A DNA stretch of 64,000 bases, from the NCBI GenBank assembly GCA_903904685.1, contig CAIVDS010000034.1, positions 31,145-95,144 on the forward strand, written 5' to 3'. The stretch comes from an uncultured Verrucomicrobiota bacterium. GTDB lineage: Bacteria; Verrucomicrobiota; Verrucomicrobiia; Opitutales; Opitutaceae. Both the position numbers and the translations under genes were made by a program. This document shows, piece by piece, positions 46,216 through 56,124 of this stretch. Under the pieces are notes generated by a model, which was not told the origin of the DNA, made no database searches, and saw nothing but the letters and a program-made list of their open reading frames with translations. Numbering within the stretch: the first letter of the stretch is position 1; the number at the start of each line of letters is the position of its first letter.

Positions 46216-47040
46216 ATGGCCCGCATTCCGCTCGAAGATAATTTTAACGACGTCATCAACAAAGCCCAGCGCGGCCTCAAGATGTCCGATGCGCAACTAG
46301 CCGAACGTTCCGAGGTATCCCCCGAAGATCTGGCGGCGGTCAAGTCTGGTGTCATCCTCGACGCGATCATCCGTCGCATCGCTCGTCCCCTGCGCCTCAG
46401 TGCCGATGCCCTCGAAGCGCTCGCTCACAAGCGTTTTTACCCTATCGCCCCGGTGTTTCCCCGCGGCTTCGCGATGTTCAACACCCCGCACGGAGACATG
46501 ACCGTTAACAGCTACCTCATCTGGGACTCCAGCACGCGCGTTGCCGCGGCCTTCGACACGGGATCCAGTTGCACAGCCATGCTGGACACGATCGCGGCAG
46601 AGCACCTCTCCCTGCGCAATATCTTCCTCACCCATACCCACGAGGATCACATCGCCGCGCTCCCAGAACTCGCCGCCGCCACCGGGGCGGAAGTCTGGGC
46701 CAGCGAACGGGAGCCCGTGGACTACCCGGGAGCCAAGGCCTTCAAGGAGCACGCCCATTTCCACTTGGGCGAGCTTGCCATCAAGACCCTGCTCACCACC
46801 GGACACTCGCCCGGCCTAACTTCTTTCTACGTCACCGGTCTAAGCTGGCCGCTGGCCATCGTGGGCGACGCGCTCTTCGCCAGCTCGATGGGCGGCAGCC
46901 CCGATCACTACGCCGGCCAGTTGCGTAACAACCACGACAAAATATTCACCCTCCCTCGTGACTTGGTTATCGCCCCCGGCCACGGACCTCTCACCACACT
47001 TGCACTAGAAAAAAAACATAATCCGTTTTTCGCGCACTGA
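46216..47040 (+). CDS. MBL-fold metallo-hydrolase with an N-terminal HTH-like domain
   Basis: 274 residues. Residues 10-75 (VINKAQRGLKMSDAQLAERS, VSPEDLAAVKSG, LRLSADALEALA) read like an XRE-type helix-turn-helix. Residues 85-274 are a metallo-beta-lactamase fold: FLTHTHEDHIAALPEL (His 140, 142, Asp 144, His 145), TTGHSPG (His 197), IVGDALF (Asp 218) and APGHGPLTTL (His 256), a glyoxalase II-like dinuclear site. It follows the Gfo/Idh/MocA gene by 49 bp in the same direction. The substrate is unknown. Confidence 0.85.
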   Translation: MARIPLEDNFNDVINKAQRGLKMSDAQLAERSEVSPEDLAAVKSGVILDAIIRRIARPLRLSADALEALAHKRFYPIAPVFPRGFAMFNTPHGDMTVNSYLIWDSSTRVAAAFDTGSSCTAMLDTIAAEHLSLRNIFLTHTHEDHIAALPELAAATGAEVWASEREPVDYPGAKAFKEHAHFHLGELAIKTLLTTGHSPGLTSFYVTGLSWPLAIVGDALFASSMGGSPDHYAGQLRNNHDKIFTLPRDLVIAPGHGPLTTLALEKKHNPFFAH

Positions 47041-47111
47041 TCCGCACCCCATGCTGTCTCATTTTAACTCATTGAGCAACAGTTGGGCACTGTGACTTTT
47101 CTCATAAATTC

Positions 47112-48827
47112 TTAAAGAGATTCCTCTAAAAGCCATCCGCTGGCCAGCAACAGGAATATGCTTGATGTCCATGTGTATGCAGGATCACGCAGGCTTTTTC
47201 CTGTCAGGGCGTCGTAATTCTCTGCAAAGCCGCTTCTCACGCACAAGTCGCAAAACCGCCGGGAAATTTCTTTTGCCAACTGGGTTTCTCCCGATGCGTG
47301 CAGCCCGTCTGCAATGATAGCAATGGGTGGAGCCCAAATAGCGCCGCGCCAATACCCATCCGCGATAAAGCGGCTGCTTTGGGGCGACTCCGATGCCAAT
47401 CCAAACTTAGTGAGCAAATAGCCCTCGATTTTCAAATCATCCGCCATTTTACGCAGGATTTCTGCAGGCAATCTCTTGCCCAGTATCATGGGCAGATAAG
47501 AGAGCAGACTTGCGGGCGATGTGATCGTCTCCAAACTGTGGATACTTTTTGCCACAAAACGCTTCCCATCCCAAAATTCATGAATTAATAAGCTGATAGC
47601 TTGCTCGGATTTCTTCCGCCATTGCGCCGCTTCTTTGTGTTTTCCGAGACGACTGGCAACTTTTCCGAGCACTTCCATTTGAACGGCAAGGAACGCCATT
47701 AAATCGGGCCCTTTCACGGGATAGCCCACATCGAAAAGTGTGCAGTTATCCCAGCCTGAATCATTCCCGTGAAAATATTCCGGAATACCGTCGCCATCGA
47801 CATCGCGCCACCGGAACCACCATTCGGTGGCCTTGCACAGCGGCTTGTAGATTTCCTGCAACTGCTTTTTGCCGAGCCACGAGCATCTCATCAGCTTTCT
47901 CAGAGTCCAACCATGGATGGGCGGCTTTACAAAGCCCCGTTCCAAATGATCGTTCGTGACGTAATCAGGGAATGCACCTTGCTCATCTTGTTGATCGACG
48001 AGAAGCATCAATTGCTCCCAGGAAAGTCGGGGGTCCTGTTCCGCAACGGCAAGGGTGTTGAAGCAATTATCCCAGCTCCAAACGGCGTGCATCCAGTTTT
48101 TTGACATCAACATTCCGCGCCGTTTTAGATAGCCGTCTGGACGGACAACAGATGACCAATTGATATACGACGCCAGTTCGCCAGCCTTTGAATAGGCTTT
48201 GGGAAGATCGAGGGTTTCGTCGTTCCAAGTCGCGACCTCGCTCACGACCTCCTTTACGCATGCGCTGAATGTTTTGGTGTCATCCTGCTCTGCCCATTCT
48301 CCGGTGAATTCTTCGATCGCGATTTCCCAAGCCTTTCCTTCGAGGCCGCAATCAATTTTGAAATTGCGAACCAGGTGTTTCTGCTGGTGGCATTCCCAAT
48401 TCACCTGCGCCTCCATCTTTCCGGCGAGTTGCGTCACCATGAACCGGAAACCCAATCCCGGCTGAAGGCGCACCCTTTTATCACTCAGCACATGCGCCAA
48501 TCCACTGGGCTGGCCCCAAGTAAGCCGCAATCCAAGCCCTTTGCCGCGCACACGCAGAACACGGTCGTTTTCGAAACAAAAATCCACTGTGCCATGTTCA
48601 TGGTTCAGTTTGAGAACGGTGGGGGTCGCCACAACATCGGCAGGGACCAGATTGCCTTCCCAAAGCACATCCAAGCGTAAAATCCCGCTCCATTTCCACA
48701 TGGCCTTCCCATGAACGGTGCGAAGATACAGGCCGTCTTTTACTCCCTCGCTGTCAGGATACGGAGGAGAAATGGAAAGGTAAGAACCGAATCGGCTGAA
48801 CGGAACTTTACGAATATCAAACTGCAT
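47112..48827 (-). CDS. GH63-like (alpha/alpha)6-barrel glycoside hydrolase, cytosolic
   Basis: 571 residues, no signal peptide. An N-terminal beta-sandwich (about 1-200) precedes a helical barrel with SKNWMHAVWSWDNCFNTLAVAE, HGNDSGWDNCTLFDVG, FIADGYWRGAIWAPPIAI and GFAENYDALTGKSLRDPAYTWTSS, typical of the GH63/GH37 group; SGWDN and AENYD are the expected acid and base sites. Members release glucose or mannosyl-glycerate from small glycosides. Its base composition is visibly lower in GC than its neighbours. It is the third gene after a sugar symporter and a secreted hydrolase. Confidence 0.85.
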   Translation of the reverse strand: MQFDIRKVPFSRFGSYLSISPPYPDSEGVKDGLYLRTVHGKAMWKWSGILRLDVLWEGNLVPADVVATPTVLKLNHEHGTVDFCFENDRVLRVRGKGLGLRLTWGQPSGLAHVLSDKRVRLQPGLGFRFMVTQLAGKMEAQVNWECHQQKHLVRNFKIDCGLEGKAWEIAIEEFTGEWAEQDDTKTFSACVKEVVSEVATWNDETLDLPKAYSKAGELASYINWSSVVRPDGYLKRRGMLMSKNWMHAVWSWDNCFNTLAVAEQDPRLSWEQLMLLVDQQDEQGAFPDYVTNDHLERGFVKPPIHGWTLRKLMRCSWLGKKQLQEIYKPLCKATEWWFRWRDVDGDGIPEYFHGNDSGWDNCTLFDVGYPVKGPDLMAFLAVQMEVLGKVASRLGKHKEAAQWRKKSEQAISLLIHEFWDGKRFVAKSIHSLETITSPASLLSYLPMILGKRLPAEILRKMADDLKIEGYLLTKFGLASESPQSSRFIADGYWRGAIWAPPIAIIADGLHASGETQLAKEISRRFCDLCVRSGFAENYDALTGKSLRDPAYTWTSSIFLLLASGWLLEESL

Positions 48828-48837
48828 GGGGAATGGA

Positions 48838-50826
48838 TTAAACCCCTTCTGGCAGCAAGATGTAAGGCACTTGGGGAAGAAGTTTAGGCGTCACGGAGCG
48901 GTCGCTTACCTGCAACGGGATGCCTTTGCCGCGACCGTCGGGAGTGAGCGGATAGAGCGTCCCGTTTTTAACTGCGGCCCAGTTCTGCGGAAGTTTCCAC
49001 GTCCGCGCAGTGCCGTCCCAGCTGTAAAAATAAATCTTCTTCTGTCCGCTCCAAGTGTCGGGCCACATGCGGTCGTAATCGTCGGCGTAGGTCACGTCGC
49101 CGTTGGTGACTTTGAAGCCTTTCCCCATGGAAGGCGTTTCCCAGAGGGCTTCGGTGCCGTCGCTCCATTTGGCGTAGATAGGTCCGGAATCGAGCGAGAG
49201 GGCGTTCTCGCCCGTGTTCAGGGCGAGTTCACCGAGATCGAACTCTTGGTTGAAGTTGTCCCTGCTCTTGAAGGCGATGTTGATCACGCGCAACTGACGT
49301 TGCCCGTTTACATATACGTTGACCCCAGCTGGTCCGTTTCCGGGCATGCCACCGTAGACTTTCATCCGGTATTTGCCTGCTTGGGGCGCGATGAAGTGGA
49401 TGGTGAGCGTGCTTTCCAGCATCATGTGGCCGTATTGCTGGACATTTTTTAGCCCCCATTTTGGGAAGGACGGTGGCAGGCAGTCCAGCACTGGGATTTC
49501 AGTTTCCTTGCCGCTCGGGTCCGTTAGAGCAAATTTGCTGACATGCAGGACGCCGCTTTTGCTAAAGGTGTTGGTGCGCACGTTGCCTTTGCCGATGTGG
49601 TAAAGCTCCTGGATGCCGGTGAGGTAGAAGCCGTTCACCAAGTCAATCCAGTCGCCGCGGAACGGATCTCCCCCTCCGCCCGGGAACATATTGAATTCAT
49701 CATTGTCGGCTCCCCGGTCGGCAATGTGCCAAGTATTTATGCCCGGCATTTTTCGGGTGATCGGTGAGCCTGCCAGCAGTTGGGCGTAGTGCGCCCGCAC
49801 TTTAACGAGCTGGTCTTGAGAGGAGGCAACGGGGGAAACCACAAAGCACCCGGTGTTTCCCATTACGTGTTGAGTTACGACCCTAGCACCCTTGCCTGCG
49901 CCTTTGATCTTGCTGTAATCATCGGTGGAATAGCCGGGCTGACAGTGCAGCCAGCCATAGGTGCCGAAATCCTTCATGAAGTTGCGATCCCCTTCCGTGC
50001 CCACTTCCGTGCCTTTGCTGCGGAGGTAGTTTGCAATCGCGAGGATTCCCTCCACCTGCGTATCTTTGCTTCCGCCCAAGGGACCGTCGGGGAAGCCGGT
50101 GCTGAAATTGCCTCCATCCGGGGTCAAGACGTCCACGTAGAGGACGAGTGGGGCGTAGGGAAGATGACTGTAGAACTCGTCGATCATCTGTTTGGCGAGG
50201 CCGCTGTCCCAAAAGTTCTTATAGTTGACGAGGGCGAAGATGGTCGTCGGGCCTTGTCCCTCGGCGGGGAAGTCTTGCGGCACATAGGGCGGGTCGATGT
50301 CCCGTTTGCCGGTCGCCTTGTTCCGGTCGCGGCGGTAGATGGATTTTGTTTCCATCAGTTTTTTAAAGAACTCCCGCGTCTCGGGAAACGCCTTCATGCC
50401 CACGTTCACGTCGGTCAGGTTGACGTGGAAGGAGACCTTGGTGTTCGACTGCTCGTTCACGCGCTGCATGAAGCCGCGCAAATAGTCCCAATTCTTCGCG
50501 CGAAAAGAGACGCGGTTCCAGTAGGGCCAGATGCCGTCCCAGTTGCAGATGCCCAGATGGTCGTCGCTGATCAACCCGTTGATCAAAGGAACCTGTTGGA
50601 CGGAGTCATCCAGCAGATGGTGGGTGATCGCGAGGCCATCCTCCGTGAAGGGCAGGAAATCAGCGTTGTCCGGCGTGCAGATGCGATAGACATAAGCGTG
50701 TTTAGCCCACTCGGGGGCCTTGTTTACGGTCGCGCCGGTTTTCGTGGCGAGTTCTTCGATCGTGGCGGAGTGCACGGCGGCCAGCGGCAAAGCCAACGCG
50801 AGGATAACAAATAAACCGTGTTTCAT
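48838..50826 (-). CDS. secreted glycoside hydrolase-like protein (GH101/GH129-like, tentative)
   Basis: 662 residues with a signal peptide (MKHGLFVILALALPLAAVHS). A TIM-barrel-like region runs from about 55 to 430: VSFHVNLTDVNVGMKAF, then LVLYVDVLTPDGGNFSTGF, where the Asp could be the nucleophile, and KGTEVGTEGDRNFMKDFG, where a Glu could be acid/base, an order like endo-alpha-N-acetylgalactosaminidases. C-terminal residues of about 480-580 look like a carbohydrate-binding beta-sandwich. The call is from pattern only. It lies between the symporter (26 bp before) and the GH63-like gene (10 bp after). Confidence 0.55.
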   Translation of the reverse strand: MKHGLFVILALALPLAAVHSATIEELATKTGATVNKAPEWAKHAYVYRICTPDNADFLPFTEDGLAITHHLLDDSVQQVPLINGLISDDHLGICNWDGIWPYWNRVSFRAKNWDYLRGFMQRVNEQSNTKVSFHVNLTDVNVGMKAFPETREFFKKLMETKSIYRRDRNKATGKRDIDPPYVPQDFPAEGQGPTTIFALVNYKNFWDSGLAKQMIDEFYSHLPYAPLVLYVDVLTPDGGNFSTGFPDGPLGGSKDTQVEGILAIANYLRSKGTEVGTEGDRNFMKDFGTYGWLHCQPGYSTDDYSKIKGAGKGARVVTQHVMGNTGCFVVSPVASSQDQLVKVRAHYAQLLAGSPITRKMPGINTWHIADRGADNDEFNMFPGGGGDPFRGDWIDLVNGFYLTGIQELYHIGKGNVRTNTFSKSGVLHVSKFALTDPSGKETEIPVLDCLPPSFPKWGLKNVQQYGHMMLESTLTIHFIAPQAGKYRMKVYGGMPGNGPAGVNVYVNGQRQLRVINIAFKSRDNFNQEFDLGELALNTGENALSLDSGPIYAKWSDGTEALWETPSMGKGFKVTNGDVTYADDYDRMWPDTWSGQKKIYFYSWDGTARTWKLPQNWAAVKNGTLYPLTPDGRGKGIPLQVSDRSVTPKLLPQVPYILLPEGV

Positions 50827-50852
50827 GGGAGGGGAAAAAGAGCGGAGAGGGA

Positions 50853-52205
50853 TCAACGGGCGGCGATTTCCGCGCGGCGTTGGTGGAGTTCCTGGGTGAC
50901 GCGCTCAAAGTAGCCGCCGCGGAGCTTGTAGGTCTGGCAGACGAGCACGCTGGCCAGATAGAAGGCGGCTGGGACGACGGTGAACAGGCAGAGGATGCCG
51001 GTCATGGCGGGGTGGCCTTGCACTGCGGCTCCCGGCTGGTAGGAGACCGCCCAGAGCAGCCACCCGATCAATGCGCCGCTGATCGCGAGGCCCAGCTTGA
51101 ACACGAACAACATGCTCGCGAAGCTCACGCCGGTGAGCCGCTTGCCGTCTTTCCATTCGCCGTAATCCACGGTGTCGGAAATCATCACCCATTGGATCGG
51201 CGTCATCATCTGGTGCAGCATGCCGATCACGAAGGTGACGACATACATCGCATTGATACCCCGGATGGGGATGAAAAAGAGCGAGAGGCTCAGCAGGCAG
51301 AGGATGCCGTTGGTCCAGGTGAAGACCTTGATTTTGCAGAACCGGCTTGTGAGCGGCTTGGCCAGCGTCACGCCGAGGATGCTGCCTATCGAGTAGGCCG
51401 CCAAAAACGCCGTGAAGAGCTTGGCGTCGCCGAGGAAATAGGTGACGTAATAGACCATGCCGCCGCCGCGGATCGACCACTGCATGATGTTGAAAATATT
51501 CAGGACGCCCGCGACGCGCCATTGGTCGTTGCGGAGCAGGGCGAGCATGTCCTTGCCCATGCTGGAGGAAAAACCGTCGTCGCTGGAGCGGACTCGCTCA
51601 TGCGTCGTGGCGAAACAGATCAAGAGCATGATCGCGGCGACGACGGAGAGGATACCAATGCCCACGGCAAACCCGTGCGCCTTCTCGCCGCCTATCAGGT
51701 TCACCAACGGCATCAGGAGCACCGTGCTCAACATGCCGCCGATCCCAGAGATCACAAAACGCCATGTTTGCAGCGAAATTCTCTCCTTCGGATCGTCCGT
51801 GATCGTGTCTCCCAGCGAGCAATACGGGACATTGACGAAGGAGAACAGCAGCATGAGCACCGTGTAGGTGACCGCCGCGTAGACCAGTTTGCCCGTCTCA
51901 CCGAAGTTGGGCGTCGTATAGGTAAGAGTGCAGACCACGCCGAAGGGGATGGCGCCGAACAGCAGATAGGGCCGGAACTTTCCCCAGCGCGTCCGCGTCC
52001 GGTCCGCCACCAGCCCGATGATGGGATCGGTGATCGCATCGAGGATGCGCGCGCACAGGAAAAGGGAGCCGACGAACGCCGCAGGGATTCCGTAAATATC
52101 GGTGTAAAAAAACATCATGTAGAACATAACGTTGTCGAATACGATGTGGCAGGCGCCGTCGCCGAGGCTGAAGCCTATCTTTTCTTTGATGGATATACGA
52201 CTCAT
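50853..52205 (-). CDS. GPH-family sugar:cation symporter (MFS)
   Basis: 450 residues, twelve membrane helices. EKIGFSLGDGACHIVFDNVMFYMMFFYTDIYGIPAAFVG and ARILDAITDPIIGLVADRTRTRWGKFRPYLL carry the D-x-x-D-P and RWGKFRP signatures of the glycoside-pentoside-hexuronide family; MISDTVDYGEWKDGKRLTGVSFA is the second conserved loop. It imports a glycoside, likely the product of the secreted enzyme encoded next. First gene of the leftward unit; I chose the ATG at MSRISIKEK because 37 upstream codons hold no helix. Confidence 0.93.
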   Translation of the reverse strand: MSRISIKEKIGFSLGDGACHIVFDNVMFYMMFFYTDIYGIPAAFVGSLFLCARILDAITDPIIGLVADRTRTRWGKFRPYLLFGAIPFGVVCTLTYTTPNFGETGKLVYAAVTYTVLMLLFSFVNVPYCSLGDTITDDPKERISLQTWRFVISGIGGMLSTVLLMPLVNLIGGEKAHGFAVGIGILSVVAAIMLLICFATTHERVRSSDDGFSSSMGKDMLALLRNDQWRVAGVLNIFNIMQWSIRGGGMVYYVTYFLGDAKLFTAFLAAYSIGSILGVTLAKPLTSRFCKIKVFTWTNGILCLLSLSLFFIPIRGINAMYVVTFVIGMLHQMMTPIQWVMISDTVDYGEWKDGKRLTGVSFASMLFVFKLGLAISGALIGWLLWAVSYQPGAAVQGHPAMTGILCLFTVVPAAFYLASVLVCQTYKLRGGYFERVTQELHQRRAEIAAR

Positions 52206-52276
52206 AGGGGTGTGAGCGGGCGATATAGCGCCCGAGGGGATTTTTTTAGGGAGCGACAAGGGATTAAACAGCGGCT

Positions 52277-52316
52277 CGGTTGTAAAACAACCGTCGAGTG
52301 ATGCACGCTGGTGCAC
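52277..52316. promoter_or_regulatory. two inverted repeats upstream of the carbohydrate-use unit
   Basis: CGGTTGT, three A, ACAACCG (52,277-52,293) is a perfect 7-bp inverted repeat; TGCAC, four bases, GTGCA (52,302-52,315) is a second. Both lie 70-110 bp before the symporter start in the leftward unit and probably include operators for a dimeric (LacI- or GntR-like) regulator. A further GGGCG/CGCCC hairpin is close to the start codon at about 52,216-52,231. Confidence 0.45.
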
Positions 52317-52356
52317 AATAGTTAAATCTTTCTTGTTCGCTAGGGGGTTTCAGGCG

Positions 52357-53771
52357 TTACCTTGCGATCACCCAGAACTCGTCTTGGGAGATTTTCTGGG
52401 CGGCGGTGAGGGGCACCCAGCGTTCGGCAAAGTGATGACCCCAAGAATCCGTGAAAGCAATTTCGTTGGTGAAACGGTTGTACCCGATGAAGAGGCAGCC
52501 GTGTCCGCTGGTCGTGTCCGAACCAAGCTTGGAGATCTCGGCCACAGCCACAGTTTTTTCCATTTTGTCCAGTCGGTGGTAGTCTGGCGGGCCTCGGTGA
52601 GGGCGCTGGAAAGGTTGTTGAAGGCAGGTGTGGAAAAAAGGCCCCATATGATGGGCCGGCCTTCGTCGAGATAGCGGGCGACTCCGTCAATGGAAAACTT
52701 AAAAGTGGCCTTGTCGAGGTGACGTCCCTGTTGGCGGACATAGCAGTCCAGACCGGCGGACATCGCTTCAAACGAGCTGCCGCCGCCGCACTCCGTCCCT
52801 CCCGCAGCGGCGAGTTCATACATGTCGGCAGGGACGCCCACATAACGAAGATAGCGCTCAAAAGTGGCGGGGATACAGTAGCCCTTGGGCCCTTGGTTCA
52901 CCATCGGAATTTGGTCGAGGATGACGTCTCCGTTGGGGCGTTTGGCGATGCGTTCCTTGAGCATGCGGCGCACCTGCTCTTCGCTTAAAAAGTGGGTGCC
53001 GACACGGCCAGTCGGAACGACTTTAAGCGACACCATTTGTTCGGCGGCATGGCTGACAAGAAATGTTTGAGCGCCGTATTCCCAGCGTAAGAAGCGGCGA
53101 CTGGGATCAAGGCCGCCGACGGCCATTTCGCTTTTAGGAGGGCCGATCCGGGCGGTGAGCGCTGCGGAAAGGGTTTGAAAATCGGCCTTTAACGTCCCGT
53201 CAAAATCCTTCAGCTCCTTCTCGGAGGGGAAACTGCGCGGATCGCGTCCGAGGAAGACTGGATAGTCTCCTCGATTGGCAAACATGAAGGTGATAGCGGT
53301 GATTTTCCCTTCGGCGGACTGCAGGGCAATCATATAGGCACGGGTGCCAAGGACCCCGATAGGTTTTTAAGGATAGGCACGATAGCTTTCAAAATGCGGG
53401 GTCTGTACCTCAAGGGGGAGATGGAGACGCTTGGCGACATCGGATGGTATGTCGTCCCAGAGGTCGTCGTCAGCGAGCAGATCAATGCCGAAGAGAGTAT
53501 CGATATCTTGGAAAGAAACCTTGGCGATCGTCGAAGATGAGCCCGAGATAGGCGGGGTGAGACCAACGACATAATCATGATCCGCCGGGGAGAGTCCGGT
53601 GAGGGACAGCTCAAAAATACGGCCATCCGCCCAACGAATAGTAACAGTTGGGCCGGATTATTTTACAAACTCGGCTTCGATGGTGCGGCCTTGGACATCG
53701 GTCCAAGTGCGGGCAAAAGCCGGGTTGCCCACGAGCAATGTCGCTAGCAGAAATAGAAAGAGGGATCGCAT
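52357..53771 (-). pseudogene. decayed secreted C39-like peptidase with SHD1-type N-terminal domain
   Basis: One reading frame from an ATG (signal peptide MRSLFLFLLATLLVGNPAFA) continues through RTWTDVQGRTIEAEFVK, then TAA at 53,658-53,660, then SGPTVTIRWADGRIFELSLTG, to a second TAA at 53,367-53,369 after ESYRAYP, then KPIGVLGTRAYM and a C39-like domain (PMVNQGPKGYCIPATFERYL with the catalytic Cys region). Near 52,560 an A6 run shifts the frame: before it TTTDWTKWKK, after it TVAVAEISKLG, then GHGCLFIGYN and FTDSWGHHF with His/Asp sites, ending at 52,357. Two stops and a frameshift make it a pseudogene of about 470 codons. Confidence 0.75.
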
Positions 53772-53827
53772 GGCGTGCCAGTCACGCATAACAGGAGGGT
53801 GCATGCATCGCGGGGCAATGCCGCGCG

Positions 53828-56026
53828 TCAGTCATCTTGACGGGCAGCGCGTTGCATCGCGGAAGCGATGAAGTAACCTTGGGAGGAGAATGGCGGAACG
53901 TCGATCGAGCGCGGGATCCGCAGATATCCGCCGTTCGGATGGAGCATGCGGGCAAATTCGTTATCCTGCAGTTCGAGCGTGAAAAGCTCATCGACTATCC
54001 AGCGGCGTAGCGCCGGATCCTTGATTGGGAAGACGACCTCCACGCGACGGAAGAAATTGCGCGGCATCCAGTCGGCGCTGCCGGCGTAGATAAGCGGCTC
54101 GCCGCCGGTGTTTTGAAAATAAAAAACACGGGCGTGTTCGAGGAAGCGGTTGACGATACTGCTCACACGGATGTTTTCGCTGAGACCGCGCACGCCGGGG
54201 ACGAGGCAACACACGCCGCGGATGATGAGGTCGATCTGCACGCCTGCCTGCGAAGCGGCGTAGAGGCGGTCGATGGTGGCCTTGTCCACCAACGAATTCA
54301 TCTTGACCATGATACGCGCGGGGCGACCGACGGCGGCGTTTTCGGTTTCGTACTGAATAAGCTCCTGGATACGACGATAAAGATTATAAGGGGCGACGAG
54401 CAGGTGGCTGAACTCGGGCTCTCGGCTGAAACCGGTGAGCGTGTTGAAGAGATTGCCGGCGTCGGCAGTGAGTTCTTCGCGGGCGGTGAAATAACTCAGA
54501 TCCGTATAAAGACGCGCGGTCTTCGGGTTGTAGTTGCCCGTGCCGAGGTGGGCGTAGCGGCGAAGAAGTTTCCCCTCGCGGCGAACGACAAGAGAGCATT
54601 TGCAATGGGTTTTGTGGCCGACGAGTCCGTAAACGACGTGCACACCCGCTTCCTCAAGTTGTTTTGCCCACTGGATGTTGTTGGCTTCGTCGAAGCGCGC
54701 TTTCAACTCGACGAGTGCGGTGACCTGCTTGCCGTTCTTGGAGGCCTCAATTAGAGCGCGCACAATGGGTGAGTCTCCACTGGTACGATAGAGCGTCTGC
54801 TTGATAGCGAATACCATCGGATCGCGGGCCGCCTGCTCGACAAAATCGACGACGGGCTGGAACGAATCGTAGGGGTGGTGCAGCAGCACATCTTGTTCGC
54901 GCAAAGTGTCAAAAATCCGTCCGGCATCGCGCAAGGGCGAGGCGTTGGCCGGCATGAAGGGCGGATACTTGAGGTCGGGGCGATCAATGTCCGCGAGGCT
55001 CATCAGGCGGAGTAAATTGAGCGGACCGCCAAGGCGGAAGACGTATTCGTGCGAGAGATCGAGGTGTTCGCAAAGTGTCGTGAAAATCGTATCGTCTACG
55101 CCTTCCTCTATCTCGAGGCGCACGGCGGCGCCGCGCCGGAGATTACGCAACTCTTCTTCGATTTTCTTGAGGAGATTCTCCGCTTCCTCCTCGTCGATGT
55201 AGAGATCGCTGTTGCGGGTGACACGAAAGGAGTGGGCGCCGTTTACGCGGTAACCGGGGAAAAACTCACCTGCACACAGCTTGATGATCTCGGAAATAAA
55301 AACGAAGCACTGCGGGTTGGCGTTGGTGGGGTTGATCTGAATCAGACGCGGCAAAATGCGTGGCACAGGCAGGATGGCGACGAGCTGTTCGATCTCTGGC
55401 GTGGCGGGGTTGTCGAGGGAGACGACGACGTTAAGCGTCTTGTTGCTCAGTTGCGGGAACGGGTGCGACTGGTCGAGCGCGAGCGGCGTGAGGACGGGAT
55501 AAATCTGTTCGTGAAAGTAAGCCGTCACCCAGTTCAACTCGGTTTGATCGAACTCGGCTGCGATTTTGACAAGAATGCCCTCGGCCGCAAGCGCTGGCAT
55601 GAGATGATTATGCCAGCAGGCATATTGGTCTTCGACGAGCGAGGCCACGACGGAGTGGATGCGGCGCAACGATTCCTTGGGCCCGAGACCATCCACGCTC
55701 GACTCAGTCACTCCGCTGTCAACCTGCTGGATGATTCCGGCGACGCGGATCTCGAAAAACTCGTCGAGATTGGAGCAAACGATAGCGAGAAATTTTACCC
55801 GTTCGAGCAGCGGATGCCTCGAGTCCTGCGCCTGCCCCAGCACTCGGCGGTTGAAGGCCAGCCAGCTGAGTTCGCGGTTGAAATAAGCAGACTTGCTGGG
55901 TTTACCCGAAGGCACAACCGGGCGGATCATCGTTTCAGGTATGATGACGCGATCATCCGCCGCATCGACAACTTTAGAAGTCGGGGCACAGCAAGGAGGG
56001 ACTGAAGGTGATCGTTTGGCGGCCAT
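53828..56026 (-). CDS. ppk1: polyphosphate kinase 1
   Basis: 732 residues, all four PPK1 domains. [96 protein letters not shown] (phosphorylated-His region, THCK), [21 protein letters not shown], and [13 protein letters not shown] with the second His then [13 protein letters not shown]. It makes polyphosphate from ATP, usually at the inner membrane. A second start seven codons upstream is possible. Not coupled to a ppx gene here. Confidence 0.96.
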   Translation of the reverse strand: MAAKRSPSVPPCCAPTSKVVDAADDRVIIPETMIRPVVPSGKPSKSAYFNRELSWLAFNRRVLGQAQDSRHPLLERVKFLAIVCSNLDEFFEIRVAGIIQQVDSGVTESSVDGLGPKESLRRIHSVVASLVEDQYACWHNHLMPALAAEGILVKIAAEFDQTELNWVTAYFHEQIYPVLTPLALDQSHPFPQLSNKTLNVVVSLDNPATPEIEQLVAILPVPRILPRLIQINPTNANPQCFVFISEIIKLCAGEFFPGYRVNGAHSFRVTRNSDLYIDEEEAENLLKKIEEELRNLRRGAAVRLEIEEGVDDTIFTTLCEHLDLSHEYVFRLGGPLNLLRLMSLADIDRPDLKYPPFMPANASPLRDAGRIFDTLREQDVLLHHPYDSFQPVVDFVEQAARDPMVFAIKQTLYRTSGDSPIVRALIEASKNGKQVTALVELKARFDEANNIQWAKQLEEAGVHVVYGLVGHKTHCKCSLVVRREGKLLRRYAHLGTGNYNPKTARLYTDLSYFTAREELTADAGNLFNTLTGFSREPEFSHLLVAPYNLYRRIQELIQYETENAAVGRPARIMVKMNSLVDKATIDRLYAASQAGVQIDLIIRGVCCLVPGVRGLSENIRVSSIVNRFLEHARVFYFQNTGGEPLIYAGSADWMPRNFFRRVEVVFPIKDPALRRWIVDELFTLELQDNEFARMLHPNGGYLRIPRSIDVPPFSSQGYFIASAMQRAARQDD

Positions 56027-56124
56027 CGCGAAAGTAAAGACTGACAACCGTAAGCGTGTGTCCGCCTGAAACGAGTTTTTAGTGATGCGCCATGTGGAAT
56101 TTCACACAACCACCCGAGGATGGA

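Noticed and set aside
49780..50814. Rightward 344-codon frame opposite the GH101-like gene
   Set aside because: Antisense shadow; the leftward frame has a signal peptide and operon spacing.
50880..52301. Open frame of 473 codons opposite the GPH symporter
   Set aside because: Mirror of a strong gene, His/Arg/Asp-rich with no hydrophobic core.
52540..52580. Programmed ribosomal frameshift at the A6 run in the C39-like gene
   Set aside because: Two other in-frame stop codons upstream make regulated recoding unlikely; decay explains all three.
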